64,000 nt of DNA from Phyllostachys edulis (GCA_036346405.1 CM070551.1:62524587-62588586), one strand, 5' to 3'. Numbered from the stretch's first letter, positions 11,188-21,330 are shown. Program-made: numbers and translations. The notes: a model not told the origin generated them from the sequence alone.

Positions 11188-11345
11188 GCACTTGATTTGA
11201 TAAGAGGAAACAATATCTTTATTCGATGGATTCCTCCTTAGAAGGGCAATACGCCAATGAAGATGCATCAAAATTAGTTGATCTTGCATCAAAATGTTTG
11301 TAGTTTGAAGCTAGGGACAGACCCAATATTAAGTCGTGCAGTCAT
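11188..11345 (+). pseudogene. BSK pseudogene, 3' portion of kinase-domain exon
   Basis: Continues the BSK pseudogene across the Helitron. The segment encodes LDLIRGNNIF, then in another frame MDSSLEGQYANEDASKLVDL followed by ASKCL-stop-FEARDRPNIKS. These match the end of the BSK kinase domain just before the TPR region. It has at least one frameshift (near 11222) and an in-frame TAG where the family has glutamine. The expected AG acceptor is mutated (TTCGT before GCACTTG). The downstream TPR exons are not found. A small open block at about 11454-11510 after a GACAG acceptor is not BSK-like. Confidence 0.82.
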
Positions 11346-12490
11346 ATAATTTTTTTATGAATATAATAATATATACTTATATTTAAGTTTGTGTTTTACT
11401 CACGCCTTGCATCATTTGTGTTTTACTAATGCTCGTTATACTAACATGACAGGACTTCACCCTACTTGAAGTTGATGATTGAGATGCTTCGGTCACTTGA
11501 TGAAGTATGCTTTTGGAGAAGAGTAGAATCATTTAATGATTTGTAAACCTATGTTATAAGCAATTAAGCATTAGCATGAATGTTAGTGTTTCAGAGTTGT
11601 TTTGTAAGAATTGTGTTTGATGACTAGGTTATGGTTGACTGAAACTAAAAGAGACTATTTGCTTAATTTTTGTAAAATACATATTCGGAATTCTCTGGAT
11701 ATTTTTCTCATTTTTCGAAATTTATTTTCTTGTCTCTAGATATTTTTCTAATTTTTCAAAAATTATTTTCTTTCTTTGGATATTTTTCTGTTTTAATTAA
11801 TTATTCGTGAGTTATTCTAGACTTTTTTTATTTTTTTAATAATATCATGAATTTTTCATATTTTAGTGAGTTTTTAAATATTTTTTGTGATTTTTTGGTC
11901 TAGGTGCTTGTGGCCTTGTGGGCTGTACTATCCAGGAGGGAATAATTATTTTCTTTCTTTGGATATCTAGGAGGGCAAAATGGTTTGGTATGGGTGCTTG
12001 TGGCCTTGTGGGCTGTGGTTGTTGGGCCGAAATGGTTGGAAATGGGTTAAGCCTGAATTGGTGAAATGGGTTGATTTGGTCTGGGTGCAAAGTGCATGTG
12101 GGTTGGATTGGTTTGGTTTCTAGAATTTGATTTGTGGGTTGGGTCGATTTGGGAAGTAGGTTTCTTTTTGAATGGGTTGGGGTGGGTTTGGGGTGAGCTT
12201 AGAACCATTACCAGGCTTACCTGTGGGCATGTTGAATGGTATTTCCAAGCTTTCCATTCCGCTACAAGAGTTTATGTGTTTCTTTAGCCCTGCATGCCAA
12301 GTTAAGTAAACGTTGGTCATAAGGTCCAGTTATTATTACTATTTATTATTTTGAGATCTTTTTAGTTAAATCGATAAATGGATGGTATTTCATCGATGTT
12401 TCTAGTGTGAGCAAGCTACTGATCTAGGACTAGTTAAGAATGCGCAGAGGGTTTTGGATGTGTAAACTCGGGTCCTGACAGTGAGGCAGG
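11346..12490. other. AT-rich repeats and a possible LTR 3' end
   Basis: About 11690-11800 repeats a GGATATTTTTCT-type motif. The segment GTGCTTGTGGCCTTGTGGGC occurs twice, near 11902 and 11995. Around 12470 the sequence reads GGGTCCTGACA, like the 3' end of a Ty3-type LTR on the plus strand, but no primer-binding site, matching start or target duplication was found. No gene is recognised. Confidence 0.35.
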
Positions 12491-12790
12491 TGGCATGGAC
12501 CCAATTTTACCTAAATACTTACCCGAGATGCAACCGGGAGTGTGGCAATTGAATATAGCGCATGTTTGGGATGGTTTTGGCTTTTCGCTTGGAAAAGTCA
12601 GAAGACATTCCAAACGGGCGGCTTTTGGAGTAGCCGGGAGCTGTTTACAACGTGTGGATGTTGAAAGCTGGAAGTCGCCTAGGGGTAGCTTCCCACGGCT
12701 TCGACGGGATTGACTTCTGAGATTGCCCCTAGAGTTTAGGGTTATTTACCAGCCATTGCCACTCAACAAAAAAAATCCTCCCCCACCGGT
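12491..12790. other. Unclassified sequence upstream of element X
   Basis: Moderately GC-rich, with a short open frame at 12495-12713 that resembles no protein I know. It may be a small non-autonomous transposon, but no terminal repeats could be established. Confidence 0.3.
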
Positions 12791-13030
12791 TGATGCGAGA
12801 CATCAAGTCCAAATCAAGCCTTCAATTTCAACTAGACCAAGAAATAACTTATCAAGCAAGAAGATATACTTGTGCATGGTTAAAAGGAGATACTTACTAA
12901 GACCTTTCACACTAATGATGTCTCATAATGTATGGATAATCATTACATATACATGGTGTGGTTTATAGACTTTCATAGTTTAAAGCAAATATGGATTTTA
13001 CTACTACTAATTTAGACACTTCAGAATTAG
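12791..13030 (+). repeat. Element X 5' LTR, left fragment
   Basis: Begins TGATGCGAGACATCAAGTCC and matches 22985 onward in the 3' LTR. It is cut by the MULE after CAGAATTAG (13022-13030), and the LTR resumes at 20720. Confidence 0.88.
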
Positions 13031-13145
13031 GATTTTTTTTAAATAATCTATTTTTATTCGGGATTACAGAAATAATACCACTTAATTTTTTTTCAGAAAT
13101 AACCTTGTGTCGCCATACGGTTGGGCGACTTGGCCTAGTCGCCAA
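13031..13145 (+). repeat. MULE left terminal inverted repeat
   Basis: Starts GATTTTTTTTAAATAATC and pairs with the reverse complement of 20595-20710, sharing TTTTTATTCGG, TTACAGAAATAATAC, CAGAAATAACCT and GTCGCC. It continues inward into CGCC/GGCG palindromic repeats. Confidence 0.88.
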
Positions 13146-13325
13146 ACTAGTCCGTGACACATGTCCAATTCGCCGAACAAACGGGTGACTTTACGGGTGT
13201 ATCTCCAAGTCGCCAATCCGTATGGCGACTTGCTGCTAATCGCCCAACCCTATGGTACTTCATCCTAATCGCCACCCACTGAACGACATGCTTCAAGTCG
13301 CCCATCCACTGGGCGATTTAAGGTA
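13111..13325 (+). repeat. MULE left subterminal palindromic repeats (GTCGCC/GGCGAC)
   Basis: At least five imperfect units pair TCGCC with GGCGA around variable centres such as ATACGGTTG. The right end has the same arrangement at about 20400-20640. Subterminal repeats of this kind are often transposase-binding sites; that role is inferred. Confidence 0.75.
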
Positions 13326-14140
13326 ATAACTACCATATTCAGCAAATCCGATTGGGATAATAAATATTACATTCTATATATATTACATTTAGCAAATCTT
13401 ATTGTATGATGGTATTTTTTTTTTGAAAATAAAAGTGTAGTGACAACGTTGATTGGTCTGTTTGTTATTTCCGTAGAATATGAAGGGTACGAAATTTGTT
13501 AGACTCAAAATAACATTTTTTTATCATCGTATATTGTTGTAGTGCGCTAAATTTCTAAAGAATTTTGCGAGGACGATTGAGATAGTGTTGAGTCAGAAGT
13601 AGGAAGGTAAGTGATATTACGATGCGCCGGGGAATAACATGGGGGCGACGGTTGGCTGGAGGCACCATTTTTTTATTTAATACTTTTTTACAATTTTTTG
13701 AAGTTAATCCCTCTCGAACTATCCATAACTGAAAAGTAGAGAATCTATATGTGAACCATATATAAGACCATCCTTTTTACTGAGCGTAAATACATATATG
13801 GATTGATAACCTTTGACACTTGAGCGTATCTATCATTCAAAAACAATATTTACAGGCCTTGCCCAGAAGTGATACATGTTGTTGGATGCCTTTATAATGA
13901 TGCTGGGAAGAACATGGAAGAATCAAATGCGAAAAGACGAGTAGATTTGATGTTGTGAATTAAAATAGACTTTATAACGAAGCTAGGAGTAACACGGCGC
14001 GCATAGGGTTTGGTTACATGCATAAGAAACAACATCATACACGTTGCAACAAACTAAAGTACTCCTATAATACATATGCACCTTTTTGGAATGAAAATAG
14101 ATTCGACCTTCGACGAGGGACTAGTACAAAATGGTCCGAC
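13326..14140. other. MULE internal non-coding sequence
   Basis: AT-rich with no coding frame recognised. It lies between the left terminal repeat and the 3' end of the minus-strand GRF pseudogene. Confidence 0.45.
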
Positions 14141-14874
14141 TTACTGCGTGGACCGGGGCCATTTTCCCTTCCTTACTAACTCGGCGTTGAACTCCTTGCT
14201 GGCTTCTTTGGCCTTGGCCGCAATTTCCCTCTTTCTCTCGCGCTCCATGCGCTTGCACGCCTCGAGATGAGCTTGCGTCTTCTGATGTATGCGCTCGTTT
14301 TGCTCATCGTTGCGGTGTTGCTCCTCCCGAATCTCGCGGTCTCTTTTGTCATGACACTCATCGAAGTCGAGAGATCACTGGTCATGTGGGTGGATCTCTT
14401 GGTCGATCCACTTGCGGTAGCCACATAGTGGATCCGGGGACTACAGGTAGACGGGAGAGATTGTTAGTGCATATTTTGAAAGAGAAATAGCACGAGAACA
14501 CATCAGAATCGGTCCTTCAGTCAGCCGATAGTCGCCGTGTCCCAACGTCGGTCGGGATAGTCACTGGAGTAGTTCGCACAACCCCAGTAACGCATGCCCA
14601 GGCTAATCCTGTGCTTAGACTTAAAGAACTTGCATGGGTCCCTGCACCAACAGAGGGGCGGCGTCTCCCCCTCTAGCGGGTGTTGCAGCGAATGCTCGGT
14701 TGGAACCTTTGGGATGGGGTTGCTGCTACGGGGGGCTTCATTATGAAGAGATGCCAGATAGGCACGCGTCTCTTGTTCGACCCAGGCCGCAGCAGCCCTT
14801 GCTCGCTCTTCTCGAGCCCCAGCAGCCCTTGCTTGTTTGTGGATCCGGTCCCATTGCCTCTGCCTGTCGTCCAT
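14141..14874 (-). pseudogene. GRF-like zinc-finger and coiled-coil protein, MULE-borne, disrupted
   Basis: Two-exon gene read right to left. Exon 1 from ATG at 14874 encodes MDDRQRQWDRIHKQARAAGA, an alanine/arginine-rich helix, then a zinc-binding block PLCWCRDPCKFF with a distal GMRYWGCANY. This is the CxC...GxRFxxC pattern of grass GRF-like fingers. Exon 2 (14141-14441, after a CTGTAG acceptor) encodes GYRKWIDQEIHP and a highly charged coiled coil (KRMERERKREIAAKAKEASK), ending in TAA at 14141. An in-frame TGA at 14375-14377 breaks exon 2, and no clean donor is seen for exon 1. A TATA-like TTATAAAAGG lies about 80 bases upstream of the ATG. Such small proteins are common MULE cargo; the function is unknown. 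Confidence 0.68.
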
Positions 14875-14950
14875 CCTGGCGTGGTGAAGGAAGCTCTGGT
14901 GTAGTGTTGGGTTTGGTTGTGTAGTGTTCTCTCCCAGATCTCTTCCACCT

Positions 14951-14960
14951 CCTTTTATAA
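14951..14960 (-). promoter_or_regulatory. TATA box of the minus-strand GRF gene
   Basis: CTTATAAAAG on the minus strand, about 80 bases upstream of the ATG at 14874. Position and sequence fit a TATA box. Confidence 0.55.
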
Positions 14961-15004
14961 GCCAAAGGGTTGGCATGGAGTGTTGTCCTTTGGTCTTCTC
15001 ATTG

Positions 15005-15515
15005 AAAAAAATTTGTCCCGCTTAGGTCTTGTCCTTTGCACAAGGTCGTCTCCTTTGACCTTATCACTACACAAAGCTGCCCGTCTCGGTCTTGTCACCG
15101 CAAAAAGCGTGTCTCGTCTCGGTCTTGTCCTCAAAAAAGCTGCCCGTCTGGTCTTGTCCTCGCATAAAAGCCGCCTCGTCTGGTCTTGTCATTTGCGCAA
15201 AGTTGCCCGTCTGGTCTTGTCACCGCGCAAAGTCGCCTGCCTAGTCTTGTCACCGCGTAAAAGTCGCCCGTCTGGTCTTGTCACTGCGCAAAGCTACCCT
15301 GTCTGGTCTTGTCACTGCGCAAAGCTGCCCCGTCTGGTCTTGTCACTGCACAAAGCTGCCCTGTCTGGTCTTGTCACTGCGTAAAGCTGCCCCGTTTGGT
15401 CTTGTCACTGTACAAAGCTGCCCCGTCTAGGCTTGTCACTGTACAAGGCTGTCTCCTTTGGTCTTGTCACTGTGCAAAGCTGCCCCATTTGGTTTGTCTC
15501 TACAAGCTAACATAT
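15005..15515 (+). repeat. Minisatellite, about 30-bp unit, some 16 copies
   Basis: Degenerate tandem array of a unit like GTCTGGTCTTGTCACTGCGC followed by AAAGCTGCCCC. Unit boundaries and spacing vary by a base or two at the left and become regular towards the right. The array lies between two divergent genes. The apparent long reading frames across it are products of the repeat, not genes. Confidence 0.88.
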
Positions 15516-15544
15516 TACGCGCTTTGTTAGCTTCTCCCCGTAGG

Positions 15545-15552
15545 ATATAAAA
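15545..15552 (+). promoter_or_regulatory. TATA box of the plus-strand GRF gene
   Basis: ATATAAAA at the right edge of the minisatellite, about 195 bases upstream of the ATG used at 15745 and about 90 upstream of an ATG at 15638. The placement suits a promoter facing right. Confidence 0.5.
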
Positions 15553-15744
15553 TGCGCGCCCCACGCTCCGAAAGTAAGACCAATCGACCCTCGAAACTGT
15601 AAGAAGAAGAACCTTCTCCGTCAGACAAGAACATACCATGGCGACGACGACAGACCCGATAACCGGTCACAAGCAAGACCTTCCCCTCGAAGGAGGAGGA
15701 CTTGCCCTAACTACGGTTGATGCCAAACAAGCGTGCTCAACCAT

Positions 15745-16235
15745 ATGGCGAAATGCGGACCGGAGGACGCCATAGTTGTCAGTCATGGGCGCCCCTTCGA
15801 TGGCGGACGACGTTTCTTCCGATGCCCACACTCTGGGGTACAATTAGCAAATAGTTTGGTTCATGTTACTGCTAATACAGCCTCCATGTTAACCGTCCCT
15901 TGTAGCAGATGGCGAAATGCGACTTTGTTCGCTGGATCGATCTTCCCCATGAACGACATGTTGCGATGTACGTGGATACATTGTGGCACCGAATCTTTCA
16001 GTTGGAGGCGCGGATTGACAATCTCAACAAGCAAAATGATGACTTCTATCAACAGATGCAGCGCGAGAGGGGCAACGCGGAGGTCGTGAACATAGGAAGT
16101 TCCTATGATCCTGCATGTTGCTGTGCGAACCCTAGCTGCATATGTGTGTGCCACTACAACGACGGCCAGCCACGTCCGAGACGCTCCCCTATACAACACT
16201 CTATGTGGGTAGTGCGAGGCACCTTCTACCATTAG
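15745..16235 (+). CDS. GRF-type zinc-finger protein with coiled coil, MULE-borne (join 15745..15837, 15906..16235)
   Basis: Exon 1 encodes MAKCGPEDAIVV, then GGRRFFRCPHSG and ends in phase 0 at a GTACAA donor (15838). A 68-base intron ends at TGTAG (15905). Exon 2 opens QMAKCDFVRWIDLP and continues into a coiled coil (FQLEARIDNLNKQNDDFYQQ), a cysteine-rich stretch (CCCANPSCICVC) and a basic tail, stopping at 16235. The C...GxRFxxCP...CxFxxW order is the GRF zinc finger, a small single-stranded nucleic-acid-binding fold. The start is uncertain: an in-frame stop lies just upstream of 15745, but an ATG at 15638 in another frame sits in a better context near the TATA box. It diverges from the GRF pseudogene at 14874 across a minisatellite. 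Expression and function are unknown. Confidence 0.6.
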
Positions 16236-16501
16236 GCATGGGCGGAAAAGCTTGTACCTCGATAGTCTCCCCTTCTGTACGCAATTATGTTCAATCTCAT
16301 AAAGCATGTATGAACGAGTACTAAAAACCGAGCTATTCCATACCAGACATTATCCGCTACAATTCAGACGAGATATTGATACTTCAAATGAAGTTAAAAT
16401 TTGCAATTACAACACAATTAGTTTCACAGTGCTTACAACAACCAAAGTACAAGTTACATCATGTTAGCAGTTCTAATACAAGTTACTTTGTGCCGGTGTT
16501 C

Positions 16502-17236
16502 TTATGTATCGGTAGGCACCTTGCAAGTTCTCACAGTGTGGCCTTCCTGGCGGCAGCGGCTACAACGTCTACCCACTGCTCTAGCTTTCCTTTCATCCAT
16601 ATCGTTCCTAATGCGACGACTCTGCCGACGGCCCTTCCCCCCTTTCAACAGGTCTAGATCCGGAATCCATGTCCTCTGTGTAGTATCCGATGTGGCGAAG
16701 TTGCCCACAATCCTGAAGCCTCTTAGCTCACCACACCACGCCTGCTGCACCCTCTCCTTCATGAAGTACTCTGATATGAAGTTCGATGGGTCCATGTGGA
16801 TGGTCCCACATGCGACGAGGATATGAGAGCATGGCTTGTGAAGGAGCTTTAGCTTGTTGCATGTGCAGCTAGGTTCATTCACATGGTCTCCAAGGCATAC
16901 CTCATGGGTAACTAGAGACCAAGCCGTCCCGAATCTGGCTCTGTCTTGAAGGATCACGTCGAATCGATGCTCCGTATTACCCATTACGAAGACCGTGTGC
17001 GACTGAGCCTTCTCGGTCTTGGCCTACATGTATGCTGTAATCTTCGAGCAGTACGGTGTATGTGGGTTGGCTGCATGAAGTGCCGCATTTGCATGCCTTT
17101 CCCTAAAATATCCGATTGTACCATGCAGAACGCCTTCGACGATGGTGACGAGAGGCTGAGAACGGAGGCCCCTAATAACCCAGTTGTACACCTCTGCAAG
17201 GTTAGTGGTCATTATGCCATACCTCCTGCCTGCCAA
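16502..17236 (-). pseudogene. MULE transposase C-terminal remnant (SWIM finger and zinc knuckle)
   Basis: Read right to left: RYGIMTTNLAEVYNWVIRGL, the block after the MULE transposase core, then a frameshift. The frame 16502-16984 follows, with a SWIM zinc finger CTCNKLKLLHKPCSHILVAC (CxC...CxH) and a C-terminal zinc knuckle CSRCRQEGHTVRTC. The catalytic DDE domain and the N-terminal WRKY-like zinc finger of mudrA-type proteins are not found upstream; the mobile-domain gene takes that position. It is a decayed fragment. Its order behind the mobile domain suggests either a former fusion gene or a deletion that joined two neighbours. Confidence 0.85.
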
Positions 17237-17384
17237 GGCGTTAGTATGGCGGGCGTGGGCGTGCCTTCGAGCCTCCCCGACGGTAGTCAGGATGTGGCGG
17301 CCTCGACGTATGCGCCGACGAGGCCACCTCCTGGACCGTCCTGCGCGACATCAGGGTCACGCATCGCCTCGCCGCACTACAGGC

Positions 17385-19399
17385 CTAACGAACAAACTGC
17401 ACTAGCTCGTCGCGCGTGACCTCCGCGCCAATGCCGATCCTGTCCAGGATTGACTGTCCCTCCCTGGCAACCCCCACATTGATGTCCGTCTGCAAGGAGT
17501 ACATGAAAGCGTCAAACCTATAATTCTCGTAACCATACCCAGACATTTTAAAACATGATTTTACGTACCGCGATGTGCAGGTTCCGTGTGAAGCGTACAG
17601 GGTACGCGTCGGTCGATGCTGGCACGCTAGAGGGTCCACGACATGCACTAGCCTGGTGCGTGTCTGTGGGGCGTACCAGCAAAGGTACTCATCGTATGCA
17701 TTGGGGTCGTACGGGCCGTCCTCCAGCACGTAGTCCTCGTGGGCGTTCGCCCACTACGCCACCCACGGCTCCATCTTGGTCGACCACTGCGTTCTAGTGC
17801 CACCCCTTCTACAATGCCTGCAAAACGTACCACTGTAATTAGAAACCGCTGTAACAGAACTAGCAAAAACATATATGAACATGTGTTGTATGTAACTCAC
17901 GCGTGGGTCGAGTCAGGCACCCTTGTCCCGACGGGAACTGAAACAACCTGGCAGAGGCCAAACTGGCGCATCACCCTGTGCACCGTGTAGTCCTCGATGA
18001 ACACGTCGAAGACGAGCTTCTTCTACATCTGCTAGTACGCCCGGTCGCGCCAGCACAATGAAGACAGCCCCCTAGGAGCACGGGCCTCTGTCTCCTGATC
18101 AGAGTATGGCTCCCAGCGCACGTCATCAGCGATGAGACGGTCCAGCTACTCCACAAAGTGCTCATACAATCGTGTGACTGCGGTGTGCATCTCGTGCTGC
18201 GAGCGAGCAAGGGTTACAAAGGATGACACATGTCTGGTCAAGTAAAGATATAGGGAAATGCGTGCCGTCTCACGGCACCAAAGGGACCATACGGCCACCG
18301 GTCCACCGTGTCCCCGGTACATGTCCGCGTTATGCGGATCGAGTCTACCAAAGATGGGTCATCCGAGAGAAGCGCTCGAATCGACCACAGTGCCGAGGGA
18401 GGGGCGACCTATGAGGATAGATACGGGCTTCGTCCTACAGCACGCATCGCACATGCCATGGTACGTCACGGTAAGTGTGGCCGATCCCCAGCTGATCTCT
18501 AGCTCCTCGCCGTCGGCGATGGCCCTCACGTACCCCATGAGGTGGGCGTCACCGTGGCTGCTGGTAAATAGTACCCAGCCGAAGAGCCACAACAGGTACG
18601 CCTCGAGGTGTCGCGACACCTGGTCAGTGGTGGGTTGCGGGACCATCCGCTTGACCTATGCAGAAAGTATAATTAGTAAGCCTGTCATAAGGCTAGGCCT
18701 CCATGCATCGCTAAACATGGAAAATAGGTAGTATACGTACCTAGAACCACGAAAGCCACCGTAGGGGCGGGCCATGCCGCCGCTGTTCGAGAAGTCGGCA
18801 CGAGGCGCGCCTATGCCGCAAGAACGCTACAAACCCGCCAACAGGTGTCGCACCACCAACAAAGCGCGTTCGGTGGGAATACAAGGGCTCCCGCGATAGG
18901 CAGGCCGAGTAGCATCGCGACATCCTGCAGAGTAGGGGCCATCTCCCCGAATGGGAGGTAGAAGGTGTGCGTTTCGGGCCGCCACCGGTCCACCAGGGCT
19001 GTTAGGAGCGACCGGTCGAACAGGAACCGTCGTGACCACTCCGGACCGGCCTGGACCTCCCCGTCGTCGTCGACCAGACCACCGTCCTCTTCAGTGGCCT
19101 CCACCATCCGCGCAAGAGGTAGAAGGCCGGCACGGCTCAGCCTACAAAGCACGAAGAAGTAAGTACATAGTGAGCATATGATACAAAAAAAAGTGGCACA
19201 GCTTGCGGACAAACCTGTCTACCCAACATGGGTCCAGTCTCTAAGCCCATCGGGGTGTCCGCGTACGAACCACACCTAAGTCAGCCGCATCGTCCCCGCG
19301 AACCGGATGCGGCACACGACGGCTCACGTGGTGCTGTGCGTCGACCAACCGGTCCAACAGACTGAAATGCCAGTCCAAACCACCAGGGTCGTGAGCCAT
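17385..19399 (-). pseudogene. Plant mobile domain (PMD, MAIN-like) protein pseudogene
   Basis: The plant mobile domain is found in MAIN/MAIL1-type nuclear proteins and in many transposon-encoded proteins. The start is ATG at 19399 (MAHDPGGLDWHF). Exon-like blocks follow in order: ALVDRWRPETHTFYLPFGEM with APTLQDVAMLLGLPIAGAL (about 18811-19130), then VSRHLEAYLLWLFGWVLFTS and DAHLMGYVRAIADG (about 18400-18646), a damaged block at 17971-18210, and a C-terminal block with DPNAYDEYLCWYAP, ASHGTCTSRY and YGYENYRFDAFM (17385-17729). An in-frame TAG at about 19241-19243 and frameshifts make it non-functional. It lies directly upstream of the transposase remnant on the same strand and is part of the MULE. 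Confidence 0.85.
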
Positions 19400-19559
19400 A
19401 CCTGCAAATTAAGAAATTAAAAAGCATTAATATTAATTGAGCATTTAAATTATATTCCAATGGCAAATAAATCATATTTGGTATGTTCTTAGTGGCACCT
19501 AAACACTTTGCTCGAACATAGTGGTAATACATATACAATTTCATGAAACCCACGTGGTA

Positions 19560-20016
19560 AATATGTAATTTTCCCTACAAAAGGCTATATTACATTAACA
19601 CCTGTACCAGCTACTATGGATTGCAAAATATTTAAAACATCATCGTTACTATGCATATTTATAATGGGTGAAGCTTTCAGGAAAAATAAAATAAAATTTC
19701 ACAAGTTTTAGAATCCTACGGGTTTGGAACCATGTATCAATGATTTTTGTCTTAGTATTTTATAATTCCTTAATCCAACAAAAACTATAAAGTAAATGTT
19801 ATCAATTCTTTATTGTGCAAATAAATACATATATTTAACATTCTATAAACTAGCATTTGCGGATGCACCGGTTATCGACATGTTTATATAATAGAAAAGT
19901 AACACGTTATCATTCATCAAGCCCGGACGCAATTAGCGCAGCACGCGAAATAGTACAATTAAATTTATTTTCACCGACTAATTTTTCCTCCATACGAACT
20001 TCTAAACTAATTGTAT
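19560..20016. other. MULE non-coding sequence upstream of the mobile-domain gene
   Basis: AT-rich with no gene recognised. It probably includes the promoter of the minus-strand mobile-domain gene. Confidence 0.4.
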
Positions 20017-20172
20017 TAATCATGCTATCTCTAAACATTTACTAACAATATGTCACTACACATGATGTTACTCGCTAACCTACCATGGTTGCTAATTAAT
20101 CATGCTATCTCTAAATATTTACTAACAATATGTCACTACACATGATGTTGCTTGCTAACCTACTATGGTTTC
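20017..20172 (+). repeat. 80-bp tandem duplication
   Basis: The block starting CATGCTATCTCTAAA at 20021 recurs at 20101 with about five differences, both ending near ATGGTT. Confidence 0.85.
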
Positions 20173-20244
20173 AAAAATATACTTGTATAAAATAATATTA
20201 CAAACTCATCGTTGTAGTCGTCGATGCGAAGCGAAGAACCTTTT

Positions 20245-20345
20245 TTCCTCCTCTTCTTCTTCCTCTCCTCCTTTTCTTTCTCCTCTTCTTCTTCCTCTCC
20301 TCTTTTTTCCCTCTCCTTCTCCTCTCTTTCTTTTCTTTCTCGGCT
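20245..20345 (+). repeat. Polypyrimidine (CTT/CCT) tract
   Basis: About 100 bases almost wholly of C and T in CTTCTTC and CTCCTTTTC patterns. The apparent frames with runs of E, K and R or of S, L and F come from this tract. Confidence 0.85.
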
Positions 20346-20594
20346 TGGATCGCTCACTGGAATGGCGACTGTTCAGCCGCGCGCGTGGTTTTATAGCCAC
20401 CCCAAGTCGCCATACGGTTAGGCGACTAGGGTCCAGCTTCTGACCTAGTCGCTCCACCGTATGGCGACTAGGTCCAAGTCTCCATCCCATTGCATGACTA
20501 TGCCTCGAACCATTAAATCGCCATACCATTGAGCGAGTATGCTTCAATCACCGTGCCATTGAGTGAATTTGACAATTGTCGTTCACTGGTTGGG

Positions 20595-20710
20595 CGACTA
20601 AAGCAAGTCACCCAACCATACGGCGACAAGAGGTTATTTCTGACAAAAAAAAATAAGCAGTATTATTTCTGTAATTCCGAATAAAAAGTATGTTATTTAA
20701 AAAAAATTCT
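20595..20710 (-). repeat. MULE right terminal inverted repeat
   Basis: Reverse complement matches 13031-13145 with small indels. Outer end AGAATTTTTTTTAAATAAC on the minus strand. Followed by the 9-bp target duplication. Confidence 0.88.
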
Positions 20711-20719
20711 CAGAATTAG

Positions 20720-21267
20720 AAATCAATTTGAGTTTTGCTTCTACTATTATATATTTCTAGAATACTGAGTTATTAAGAATGACGATGTCATTGATGATGT
20801 CATCATATAGATTAGTTGTCAATGAGCTGTCAAGTATGAGTTGCATATGTGTTGTTAAGTAGGTGTAGTTGAGTTGTCATCTAGTTGTTTAATAGTTGTA
20901 TGAGGCATGACATGACATCCTATAAATAGAGACAAAGCCCTCTAGTTTTGTAATTTGGTTCATGTACTCTTTACCCATCAATAGAACATGATTATCTTAT
21001 CTTAGATTTTGTATCCTAAGGGCTTTGGATTAAGCTCTTGCCTTCTATGGATTTGGATTGCCGCCTTTTGGCTTATCTTTGTCTCTAGAACAATATCTAG
21101 CTCAGCACGTTGAAGTTGTTTCTTCAACATTTTTGTGTTGTTTCTATCCATCAACACGTTGGAGAGTTTCCTCCAATACTTGTCTTGCATCAGTGTGGTA
21201 TCAATGCTCGTTGTCTATTTTGTAGCAGCAAAGTGGAGTTGTTCCTCCACAACCTTGTGCTGCTTCA
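20720..21267 (+). repeat. Element X 5' LTR, right fragment
   Basis: Continues the LTR after the MULE target duplication. It contains a TATA box TATAAATAG at 20931, matches 23228-23458 and 45623-46004 in the 3' LTR, and ends CTGCTTCA before the primer-binding site. Confidence 0.88.
20931..20938 (+). promoter_or_regulatory. TATA box of element X 5' LTR
   Basis: TATAAATA, the probable core promoter. The 3' LTR has TAGAAATA at the equivalent site (45648). Confidence 0.55.
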
Positions 21268-21269
21268 GG

Positions 21270-21282
21270 TGGTATTAGAGCC
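21270..21282 (+). other. Element X primer-binding site
   Basis: TGGTATTAGAGCC, two bases after the LTR end. It matches the initiator methionine tRNA 3' end with one change. Confidence 0.75.
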
Positions 21283-21330
21283 TCGTCGATCAAAGTTGTT
21301 GTTATCTTTATCAAGAAGGTTGCAACAACC

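Larger units (their letters stand above)
13031..20710 (-). mobile_element. MULE (Mutator-like element) with plant mobile domain and GRF-finger genes
   Basis: A 7,680-bp insertion with a perfect 9-bp target duplication CAGAATTAG (13022-13030 and 20711-20719), the size expected of Mutator superfamily elements. Terminal inverted repeats of about 115 bp (13031-13145 and 20595-20710) share an A/T-rich outer part and an inner part starting GTCGCC. Cargo: a GRF-like zinc-finger coiled-coil pseudogene (14141-14874, minus), a second GRF-type gene (15745-16235, plus), a SWIM-finger transposase remnant (16502-17236, minus) and a plant mobile domain pseudogene (17385-19399, minus). The catalytic transposase core is missing, so the copy is non-autonomous. 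Confidence 0.9.

Noticed and set aside
15005..15515. CRISPR-like array
   Set aside because: Units run directly into each other with no unique spacers, in a plant genome.
14917..15530. 155-residue frame rich in SCLVLS-type repeats
   Set aside because: Purely a translation of the 30-bp minisatellite.
20206..20547. Glu/Lys/Arg-rich minus-strand protein
   Set aside because: Translation of a polypyrimidine tract and MULE subterminal repeats.
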